Part shown: one piece after another, positions 15,671 to 22,714 of the stretch
Layout of the letters: each line of letters starts with the position of its first letter
How positions within the stretch are numbered: position 1 is the stretch's first letter
The notes under the pieces: model-generated
Told to the model about the DNA's origin: nothing
The model's database searches: none
What the model saw: the letters and a program-made list of their open reading frames with translations, nothing else
Program-made: the position numbers and the translations under genes
Source of the DNA: Planctomycetes bacterium UBA4800
GTDB lineage: Bacteria > Planctomycetota > UBA8108 > UBA8890 > UBA8898
Assembly: GCA_002402755.1 (NCBI GenBank)
Contig: DHGK01000079.1
Coordinates: 1 to 24,960 of the forward strand
DNA length: 24,960 nucleotides
Direction: 5' to 3'

Positions 15671-18132
15671 CGCAACTCGGGCTGCTCCGTTGCCGCTTCG
15701 ATGGCCTTGATGGCCTCCTCGACGGAGGCGACCCTCATCCTGTTGCAGTCGTCGGGGAACTGTCCGTCTTTGCATTCGGTGTTGAATTGCACAATCAGCT
15801 CCCTGAGCCCGGGAAGCGCCTCGCGGGCGGCCGTGCCGTAGCCGATCAGCTCCTTCATGATCACGCCGGTTCGGCTCTCGCTGCCGTGACCGCCTTGCGT
15901 CTTCGCGAACATGACGCCGGCGGCGATGCCCTCTTTGAAGCGGTACTTCGTCAGCGCCTTGAATGCTCCCATGCGGATCTCGTTCCCGAACATCGTGTCT
16001 GCCGGACACGGCGTCTTGACCGCCGCGAAGATAGCCGGCGCCAGCGCCTGCACATCCTCGAGGGTCAGATGGTTCTCGAAGGTGCTTCTGAGCCGCATGC
16101 GCGCCATCCCATCCGCGTTCCTCGACACCGCCCGGATGGCCGGATACAGCAACTCCTTATCGATTCCCTTGATCGAGTCTCGCAGCAATCCCCCGAACAG
16201 GGCATCCGCAAGCTCGCCGTGCGTGAGCTGGATGGGATCGGCCCACGCAACCGGCTGGAGAGGCTCGGCGGTATCGACGACCGCCTGGAGCATGCCGGTC
16301 AGGACCGGCCGCGCCCTCTCCCCCATCGTCTTGAGCGCATTGGCCGCCTTGACGCGCAGCCAGCGGTCTTCGTGCTTGAGAAGGCGGACCAGCACCGGCA
16401 GCGCGTCGGCGCTCTTGATGTGCCCGAGCGCTTCGCAGGCGCCCTGGCGCACATGTGCATCCGCGCCTTCGGCCATGCCGATCAGATGGGGCACCATCGC
16501 GTTGGCTTCGGGGCGCGTGGCAAGTTCCTCGGCCGCCCAACCGCGGACGATGGGCGACCAATCGCGGAACGCCGCCGCGAGCTCCTCGGGGGTCTTCTTC
16601 TTGCAGTCCACATCGAAGCGTCCCGACACGATGGCTCCCGCGGCCTCTTCCTTGCTCAACCAGTTGGCCTTCTTCGCGTCCTTTCCCGTGATGTAGAGCT
16701 TCCTGAGCGGAATGGAGTAGGTCAAGACGTAGGTGGCGTCAGGACTCAGACCGTAGTACCCGCTACGCCCGTAGTAGGTGTTGTCGTCAGTCTCGCCGGC
16801 GCCGTACTGCTCGCCGCCGTCGTAGGTGAAGGAGCCGTCGCAGCGCCGCACGAGGTCGAGATGCCACGAGGCCTCCTTGAAGAAGGCCGCCGCCGCGTCG
16901 GGCCCGCCGGCATTGGCGCCGAGCGCGCTCCACAAGTAGCTGAACCCTTGGCCGGTATGCCCGTACTCGCGGTTCGCGTAGCCGGCCGTCGCCATCCGGG
17001 CGAAGAACCGCGCCGCCTCGTTTTGATTGCCCTGGAGCGCGAAGAGGAGCGCGGCCATGGAGTTCTTGCCGTTGTTCTCGTGATAGGGCCACGGCATGTG
17101 CTCGCCGTACGGGATTGCGCCCTTGTCGACATAGTACCCGAAGAACCGCGAGGCCCTGTCGATGGCGGGAGGGATCTCGGGATCCCTGACGCCGCACTTC
17201 TTCCCCAGGACGATCGCCAGATTGCCCACGAGCCCCGCCGCGTTCACCGGGCCATAGGGAGGAATCGAGCCGTGGAGCTTGCCGTCGGAGGTCAGGCTCG
17301 CGATGCCGTGCCCGAAGGTGCCGTACATGCTCTGCCCCTTCGCGAGCGAGATCGTGTACTGCGTGATGGCGGGCAGCACTTCCTTGTCGCCGGTGAGCAG
17401 GTAGTATTCGCAGAGGAAGACGGTCCGGTAGCCCCAGCCCCAGATCACCATCCCGTCCTTCAACTCGAGCTTGAGCGTCGGCGGCGCCATCTTCCGGGCC
17501 AGTTCCCGCACCCGGGGCAGGTGCTCGGGATTCCCGGCGGCCAGCAACGCGAGGCCGTTGACCGCGCCGCACCAATCGTCGTGCAACGGCTCCTTCGCCA
17601 GCGCCTTGCAGGCCTCCTCGAGAATCCGCGCCGACTTGGGGCAGTCATACGGCGCGGTCTCGCGGTACGATCCCATGACCCGAAGCTTGAGCCGGACCTC
17701 TTCGGTCTTGCCCGCCCGAAAGCGAGTGAGCTTCAGGATGCCGCCATTGGCAGCCGTCTCCGCTTCCTGAATGGCCTTGCCCATGCTTTTCCGGGCATCG
17801 TCGCGAAAGAGGCTGCCGCCCGCGCCCAGGATTACATCGTCGACTTCCATCACGCCCGACGCGGGCGAGTTCACGCCTACATGGGTGACGAGAATCTGGC
17901 AGCTCGCCGCCGTGGTCCGCCCCTGGACGCTGTCGAGGAACGTCGCCGGCTTCGTATAGATCCACCCGCGAAGCCCCGTCGGCCCGAGGTTGTAGGTCGA
18001 CGCGCGGTCGACGCCTTTTGTCTCGCCCTTCGTCAGATCGGGCGGTTCGTTCGCGCCCACAACCACGACGCTCAGCAGCACCGCGAACGCCGGCACCGCA
18101 AATCCGAAGGCACTACGATTCCGTTTCGTCAT
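15580..18132 (-). CDS. Secreted PDZ-like/HEAT protein (probably DUF6288)
   Basis: 850 residues as read. There is a signal peptide at 1-27 (basic N-terminus, 'AVPAFAVLLSVVVVGA'). A PDZ-like domain spans about 76-152 ('VGVNSPASGVMEVDDVILGA'). A large alpha-rich central region with alpha/alpha-barrel-like features ('MVIWGWGYRTVFLCEYYL', 'GSIPPYGPVNAAG') follows, matching my memory of DUF6288. HEAT repeats start at about 525 ('HVRQGACEALGHIKSADALP'). The natural end appears to be near 'IEAATEQPELRSI' (about 15660). The last roughly 28 Arg/Pro-rich residues are an out-of-frame reading of the LamG remnant. ATG at 18132 has GGGAGG upstream; the in-frame upstream extension is not coding-like. Its role, perhaps periplasmic polysaccharide or protein handling, is unknown. 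Confidence 0.8.
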   Translation of the reverse strand: MTKRNRSAFGFAVPAFAVLLSVVVVGANEPPDLTKGETKGVDRASTYNLGPTGLRGWIYTKPATFLDSVQGRTTAASCQILVTHVGVNSPASGVMEVDDVILGAGGSLFRDDARKSMGKAIQEAETAANGGILKLTRFRAGKTEEVRLKLRVMGSYRETAPYDCPKSARILEEACKALAKEPLHDDWCGAVNGLALLAAGNPEHLPRVRELARKMAPPTLKLELKDGMVIWGWGYRTVFLCEYYLLTGDKEVLPAITQYTISLAKGQSMYGTFGHGIASLTSDGKLHGSIPPYGPVNAAGLVGNLAIVLGKKCGVRDPEIPPAIDRASRFFGYYVDKGAIPYGEHMPWPYHENNGKNSMAALLFALQGNQNEAARFFARMATAGYANREYGHTGQGFSYLWSALGANAGGPDAAAAFFKEASWHLDLVRRCDGSFTYDGGEQYGAGETDDNTYYGRSGYYGLSPDATYVLTYSIPLRKLYITGKDAKKANWLSKEEAAGAIVSGRFDVDCKKKTPEELAAAFRDWSPIVRGWAAEELATRPEANAMVPHLIGMAEGADAHVRQGACEALGHIKSADALPVLVRLLKHEDRWLRVKAANALKTMGERARPVLTGMLQAVVDTAEPLQPVAWADPIQLTHGELADALFGGLLRDSIKGIDKELLYPAIRAVSRNADGMARMRLRSTFENHLTLEDVQALAPAIFAAVKTPCPADTMFGNEIRMGAFKALTKYRFKEGIAAGVMFAKTQGGHGSESRTGVIMKELIGYGTAAREALPGLRELIVQFNTECKDGQFPDDCNRMRVASVEEAIKAIEAATEQPELRSIRPPKRGSRPRRRTPSPWRGETSTGMAR

Positions 18133-18173
18133 CCTGCCTCCCTCTCGAATTCTCCGAAGTAGCGCGCAGTGAC

Positions 18174-18186
18174 AGGGGTCACCCCT
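18174..18186. repeat. Perfect palindrome AGGGGT-C-ACCCCT in a gene leader
   Basis: Six-base arms surround a single central base, 41 bp upstream of the DUF6288/HEAT gene start and downstream of its predicted promoter. It could be a protein site or a dispersed palindromic repeat. No second copy was noticed in the window. Confidence 0.5.
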
Positions 18187-18196
18187 CGACGCGTCC

Positions 18197-18256
18197 CTAC
18201 TCGCCGACCGTGCGGAAGATCCTCGCCCGGCGCAGGAACGCGGTGAGCCTTTCCAT
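18197..18256 (-). CDS. Possible 19-codon leader ORF
   Basis: ATG at 18256 opens MERLTAFLRRARIFRTVGE and a TAG stop. The ATG sits five bases after a predicted -10 box, so it would be read from a leaderless message. It has five arginines, two of them adjacent. It lies in the predicted leader of the DUF6288/HEAT gene, which begins 64 bp beyond its stop. Length alone gives no support; it is listed because of its placement. Confidence 0.2.
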   Translation of the reverse strand: MERLTAFLRRARIFRTVGE

Positions 18257-18261
18257 GTGAG

Positions 18262-18290
18262 AACATAGCACTTATGGTTCGCGCCCTCAA
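18262..18290 (-). promoter_or_regulatory. Candidate promoter of the DUF6288/HEAT gene
   Basis: On the minus strand TTGAGG (18290-18285, 4/6) and TATGTT (18267-18262, 4/6) have a 17-bp spacer and an extended -10 (TGC before the -10). The start would be near 18256, giving a leader of about 125 nt. Confidence 0.4.
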
Positions 18291-18299
18291 CACCCCCCA

Positions 18300-18690
18300 C
18301 CGTGTTCACCCGCCCCGCGGCGATCAATCGAGCGTCGCGAACGAGGCGTTCTCGGCGATGGCGCGCGCAACGCCGATCTCGGCGAACGCGTCGTCGTCCG
18401 CATTCGCGTGGGGAAGGTCGGAGGTCTGCTCCGCGACGATACTTCCTCGGCCGATGATCGCCTGCGGAACCGCATCGGGGAAGCCCACGAGGCAACGGTG
18501 CTCGGGCGGCGGCGGCCGTCTTCCGTCGATCGCGACGAAGGCGGGCCGATGTACCGCGAGATCATGACGTACCGCAAGTCGTCCGAGGGACTCTTGGCGC
18601 AGTCCGCAGCGTCGGAGGAACCGTTCGCGACGCTGTTCGGATTCTCGCCGAAGGGCAGTCACTGAATCCAACGTCACCACGCTGTATCGC
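18300..18690. other. Unassigned 390-bp stretch with coding-like composition
   Basis: No gene is assigned. A minus-strand frame ending at the TGA at 18324 reads like the C-terminal part of a protein from about 18555 ('RPAFVAIDG' to 'IAENASFATLD') with strong G/C in third positions, but has no start codon or ribosome site. A plus-strand frame from ATG 18550 to TGA 18665 (38 codons, from MYREIMTYRK to FSPKGSH) is similarly biased. I recognise neither. Decayed gene pieces are likelier than a working gene, in line with the other remnants nearby. Confidence 0.35.
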
Positions 18691-18695
18691 GCGCA

Positions 18696-18724
18696 TTGAT
18701 TGCGATGTGGCGCTCCGATATCAT
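18696..18724 (+). promoter_or_regulatory. Candidate promoter of the S9 peptidase gene
   Basis: TTGATT (18696-18701, 4/6) and TATCAT (18719-18724, 5/6) are spaced by 17 bp. The implied leader to ATG 18894 is about 160 nt and contains no assigned feature. Confidence 0.45.
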
Positions 18725-18893
18725 CAATGCATGTCAGTCGAGGATCCGTATTCTCCGCCCTTCTTCGCGACACGATGGCCGCGTGCGTCGAAGGATACGT
18801 GGGCCGGGGAGACCAGCAGCGGCCTCCGCCTCGTACGCACGTGGGAGATGCCGAAGGCACACGAGGCATGAGAACACTCGGAAGGTACTCGAC

Positions 18894-21161
18894 ATGCTGA
18901 CACGTCGCGCACACCAGGATCCCTCTCGCCGTCTCGTTGCCGTCCTGCGTGCGGCGGTGCCGGGTTTCGTGCTCCTCGTGCAGAGCACGGGCGCGCAGGA
19001 CGCTTCGTTGCTGACCGTGGAGCGCATCTTCGGCTCGGAGGAATTCCGGGAGGAGTCGAGGCAGACCTTCGTGTGGAGCCGGCGCGGGCCGGCGTATTTC
19101 ACGCTCGACGCGCCCGGCGACGGCGGCCCGGGGCGTGATCTCGTGAGGAACGATTGTGCCGGCGGGGCGAAGGAAGTCATCGTGCCCGCAACGGCATTGA
19201 CCGCGCCGGGCGCGGCGCAACCTTTGAACATCGAAGGCTTCTCGTTCTCGGCCGACGAGACCAAGCTCCTTGTCTACACGAACAGCGCGCGTGTCTGGCG
19301 CCGCAATACGCGCGGCAACTACTGGGTCTTCGACCTTGCGACGCGCGAGCTCAAAAAGCTCGGCGGCGGCGCAGCGCCCTCGACGCTGATGTTTGCGGAA
19401 TTCTCGCCCGACGGCACGCGCGCGGCGTTCGTCCGCGAGAACAACCTGTACGTGCAGGACCTGCGCGATATGAGTATCACGGCGCTCACGACCGACGGCT
19501 CGCGAACGTGCATCAACGGCACCTCCGACTGGGTCAACGAGGAGGAGCTCGACATCCGCGATGGCTACCGTTGGAGTCCTGACGGCACGTCGATCGCGTT
19601 CTGGCAATTCGACACCACGGGCGTGCGCGAGTTCCAGCTCATCGACAACACGCAGGACACGTACCCGAAGATCACGTCGTTCCCGTATCCCAAGGTCGGC
19701 GAGCGGAATTCGGCGACGCGGCTCGGGGTCGTCGGCGCGAGCGGCGGCGCGGTGCGCTGGCTCGACGTCCCGGGCGACCCGCGCGAGCACTACCTCCCGC
19801 GGATGGAGTGGGCGCCCGAGAGCGGCGCGCTCCTCATCCAGCAGATGAACCGCCTCCAAAACACCAATCGCGTCATGCTCGCCGACCCGCGGACCGGCGC
19901 GACGCATACGATTCTCGCCGAGACCGACCCCGCCTGGCTCGAGAACGAAAACCCGGTCGTCTGGCTCGACACGGGGCGCGAGTTCCTCTGGTTGAGCGAA
20001 CGCGACGGCTGGCGGCATGCGTACGCGGCGGGTGTCGATGGGAAGCACTTCGCCTGCATCACCGGGGGCGGCTTCGACGTTATCGAGGTTGAAGCCGTGG
20101 ACGCCGAGGGCGGCTGGCTCTACTACGTTGCGTCGCCCGACAATCCGATTGAACGTTACCTGCACCGAGTCCGTCTCGACGGCGGGACACCCGAGCGGTT
20201 GTCGCCGGCCTGGCAACAGGGCTGGCATGCGTACGATATCGGGCCCGGCGCGCAATGGGCCGTGCATACCTACTCGACGTTCACGACACCCCCCATTGTC
20301 GAGCTTGTCCGCCTGCCGGGGCACGAGGTCGTGCGCGTCCTTGCCGACAACCGCGCCCTTCGCGAAAAGCTTGCGACGCTGCGGAGGCCGACAAGCGAGT
20401 TCCTGCGCGTCGATATCGGCAACGGGCTGCTGCTCGACGCGTGGTGCGTGAAGCCGCCCGACTTCGATCCCTCGCGGAAGTACCCGCTCCTTTTCTATGT
20501 CTACGGCGAGCCGCACGGTCAGACAGTGCGCAACGCGTGGCCGGGGCGGCACGGACTTTGGCACGCGATGCTCGCCCAGAGGGGGTATCTCGTCGCGAGC
20601 GTCGACAACCGCGGCACGATGGCGCCGCGCGGACGCGCGTGGCGCAAGTGCGTCCACCGGCAGATCGGCATCCTCGCGTCGCAGGAGCAGGCGGCGGCCG
20701 TGCGCGCGCTGCTCGCGCGCTGGCCGTTCGCCGATGCGGGACGCGTCGGCATCTGGGGGTGGAGCGGCGGCGGGAGCATGAGCCTGAACGCGATCTTCCG
20801 TTATCCCGACCTGTACCGCACGGCGATGGCCGTCGCCCCGAACGCGGACCAGATGCTCTACGACACGATCTACCAGGAGCGCTACATGGGTTTGCCCGCG
20901 GACAACGCCGAGGGCTATCGCGAGGGCTCGCCGCTCACGTACGCGCACCAGCTCAAGGGCAACCTGCTCGTCGTTCACGGCACGGGCGACGACAACGGCC
21001 ACTATCAGGGCACGGAGAAGCTGATGAACGAGCTCATCGCGCGCGGGAAGCACTTCACGGTCATGCCGTATCCCGCGCGCTCGCATTCCCTCTCCGAGGG
21101 CTCCAATACGACGGTCCATTTCTACGGCCTGCTCACCCGGTACCTCGAAGACAACCTCTGA
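18894..21161 (+). CDS. Secreted S9 prolyl peptidase, dipeptidyl-peptidase IV type
   Basis: Removes N-terminal dipeptides, typically X-Pro, from peptides; exported. 755 residues: signal peptide or anchor about 1-35 (ending STGAQ), eight-bladed beta-propeller (about 60-480), then an alpha/beta-hydrolase domain. The DPP-IV double-Glu motif is DWVNEEE (E216-E217), which binds the substrate amino terminus. The nucleophile is S624 in GWSGGG, with D699 in HGTGDDN and H731 in ARSHSLSEG. The 32-residue Asp-His spacing equals that of human DPP4. ATG 18894 has GGAAGG upstream; the longer in-frame reading begins before the predicted promoter and lacks a signal peptide. It stands alone between remnants and probably serves peptide scavenging. 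Confidence 0.92.
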   Translation: MLTRRAHQDPSRRLVAVLRAAVPGFVLLVQSTGAQDASLLTVERIFGSEEFREESRQTFVWSRRGPAYFTLDAPGDGGPGRDLVRNDCAGGAKEVIVPATALTAPGAAQPLNIEGFSFSADETKLLVYTNSARVWRRNTRGNYWVFDLATRELKKLGGGAAPSTLMFAEFSPDGTRAAFVRENNLYVQDLRDMSITALTTDGSRTCINGTSDWVNEEELDIRDGYRWSPDGTSIAFWQFDTTGVREFQLIDNTQDTYPKITSFPYPKVGERNSATRLGVVGASGGAVRWLDVPGDPREHYLPRMEWAPESGALLIQQMNRLQNTNRVMLADPRTGATHTILAETDPAWLENENPVVWLDTGREFLWLSERDGWRHAYAAGVDGKHFACITGGGFDVIEVEAVDAEGGWLYYVASPDNPIERYLHRVRLDGGTPERLSPAWQQGWHAYDIGPGAQWAVHTYSTFTTPPIVELVRLPGHEVVRVLADNRALREKLATLRRPTSEFLRVDIGNGLLLDAWCVKPPDFDPSRKYPLLFYVYGEPHGQTVRNAWPGRHGLWHAMLAQRGYLVASVDNRGTMAPRGRAWRKCVHRQIGILASQEQAAAVRALLARWPFADAGRVGIWGWSGGGSMSLNAIFRYPDLYRTAMAVAPNADQMLYDTIYQERYMGLPADNAEGYREGSPLTYAHQLKGNLLVVHGTGDDNGHYQGTEKLMNELIARGKHFTVMPYPARSHSLSEGSNTTVHFYGLLTRYLEDNL

Positions 21162-21203
21162 GTGCGGTCATGGAGGAGCGCCCGAAGACGGCCCGCGCCA
21201 GGG

Positions 21204-21430
21204 ATGCGAGACTGCGAAGTTGTTCTTGCCCGGGCCCTTACCGCGGACAAGGACTTCGGGGAATTGGTCGTTGTCCGCACGTTGCGGCATGGGCGGTTGT
21301 CCGATTTGTTGCGCTGACCGCGGACCAATAGACGGAGGGGCTGGCGGCACCGCTGGAGCGCTATACCGCCGCGCTGACCGAACCAGTCATCGTGACCGCC
21401 ACCCTTAACCGAATTCGGAGTCGGCGATAG
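21204..21430 (+). pseudogene. Decayed DUF5615 (PIN-like toxin) gene
   Basis: Pieces of one protein lie in two frames. First: 'LARALTADKDFGELVVVRTL' (frame of 21204, stop at 21315-21317). Second, in another frame: 'AVVRFVALTADQ', an in-frame TAG (21329-21331), then 'TEGLAAPLERYTAALTEPVI' and 'VTATLNRIRSRR' to TAG 21428-21430. Joined, these give the DKDFGELV core, the hydrophobic VV-R/L strand and the basic end of DUF5615 proteins, the PIN-like partner in DUF433/DUF5615 toxin-antitoxin pairs. The N-terminal 40 or so residues and a DUF433 partner are missing. One frameshift and one nonsense codon make it non-functional. 21431-21575 shows nothing further. Confidence 0.65.
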
Positions 21431-21575
21431 TCGGCCTGACTTCCCGCGGGTCCATACGACGACGCGCCGCGATATCCGCTCCGCGATCGCGACGGCATCC
21501 ACGCCGGACTCTTCGCTCGGGCAACGGACGGAGTCTTCGGGAGAAGCAGCATGCGCGAGCAGATGCCCGAGAATC

Positions 21576-22511
21576 TCACGAGGCCGGTGTGGCTCCCGAC
21601 TTTTCCAGGAGTTTCAACTGGTCCTTGATGTGACAGGCCTCCGCTGCAGGGCGCTTCACGGGCCCGTCTGCGCCCAGCAGCAGCATCCTCCTATAGAGGT
21701 GGTGCGATGACGCGTCCTCGCTGACCACGACCATGCCCTCGGGGATGAAATTCTCCACCAGCGCACCGATAGCAACGCCACCGCCGGACCTCGACAGAAT
21801 CGGTGGTTCCTTCGCCCACGTCTGCCCGCCGTCCATCGTCTTCCACCAGCCCACTTCGCCAGTGTTGCCGTCGCTGCTCGCCAGAATCATCCGCACGTCG
21901 GCGGGAGAGTCCACGATCATATCCCCGTCCTGGCTCCGTCCTCCGGGAACAACGGCGATCGGACCCGTCCAGACGCTGCCGGTCCAGCGCGAGTAGCGCG
22001 CCTGACCCGCGTCGTAGCGGAAGAACACGTGCGGATGGCCCTCCTGGTCGACCCGGCAGGTGCCGTGGTTGCACCGCTCGGCGCCGGTGTTGAACATGAT
22101 GGTCTTCTTGTCCGCGCACTCCTTGGTCACAGCTATGATCAGCTTCTCCCCCGCGGCATTCTCCCATGAATCGTCCGTGCAGTTCATTCGCATGTAGTAG
22201 GCGTTCAACCGGTCCTTCGTATGTCCAGGGTTGGCGCAGGGGTGGTACACATAGCCGGCGGAAATCGTGTCTGGCGTGCCGCCGGCGGCCCGCGTCAGTC
22301 CGAATTGGACAAATCCTCCCGCAGCACCGCGTGTCAAATGATACGCGAAAGCACTGTCGGTTGATGCCGCACTGTGCCAACCATCGATACTCCCGGAGTT
22401 GACCGGCGGGCGCAGCAGACCGGCGATGCAGAGCAGTCTTGCGTGTCCAATCCACTCACCACTGAACCGGCACGCGGGACAGCACCGTCCGGTCAAACGA
22501 CGCTTGCGCAC
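21576..22511 (-). pseudogene. BNR/sialidase-like protein, N-terminally truncated
   Basis: An open frame of 311 codons from GTG 22511. From about residue 40 it reads like the C-terminal portion of a BNR-repeat (BNR_4-type) sialidase-like beta-propeller: 'FAYHLTRGAAGGFVQFGLTR', 'PDTISAGYVYHP', 'HGTCRVDQEGHPHVFFRYD' and the Asp-box-like 'TMDGGQTWAKEPP'. The first 40 residues do not look like a signal peptide or a propeller blade, and no ribosome site precedes the GTG. I therefore read it as a 5'-truncated gene. It begins 31 bp beyond the 3' end of tRNA-Pro on the same strand. A complete small propeller protein with an odd N-terminus cannot be excluded. Confidence 0.55.
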
Positions 22512-22541
22512 CGCAATCGGTTATTCGGCAGAACTTATAAC

Positions 22542-22620
22542 TGGTCGGGGTGACTGGATTCGAACCAGCGACCTCGTGGTCCCAAACCACGCGCTCTCAA
22601 CCAAGCTGAGCTACACCCCG
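22542..22620 (-). tRNA. tRNA-Pro (anticodon UGG), CCA encoded
   Basis: Full cloverleaf on the minus strand: acceptor CGGGGTG/CACCCCG, D-arm GCTC/GAGC, anticodon arm CGTGG-TTTGGGA-CCACG with anticodon TGG at 22584-22582, and T-arm GCTGG-TTCGAAT-CCAGT. The body is 22545-22620 (76 nt) with discriminator A; CCA follows in the DNA (22544-22542). UGG can decode all four proline codons with modification. Confidence 0.97.
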
Positions 22621-22643
22621 ACGGTGCCGGCCGGTACGACGCT

Positions 22644-22671
22644 ATTATGCATCCGGCGCGCGGAAAGGCAA
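22644..22671 (-). promoter_or_regulatory. Candidate tRNA-Pro promoter
   Basis: On the minus strand TTGCCT (22671-22666, 4/6) and CATAAT (22649-22644, 5/6) are spaced by 16 bp. The start would fall about 17 nt before the mature tRNA 5' end. Confidence 0.5.
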
Positions 22672-22695
22672 GCGCCAGGCGCGGGAACACCGCCA

Positions 22696-22713
22696 GCCGG
22701 CGGCAACGCCGGC
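22696..22713 (-). terminator. GC hairpin directly after the secreted-protein gene
   Basis: A 7-bp perfect stem GCCGGCG/CGCCGGC with a four-base loop begins one base after the stop codon (22715-22717). There is no T-run, so it could be a weak or Rho-assisted terminator or a 3'-end stabiliser. Confidence 0.4.
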
Positions 22714-22714
22714 G

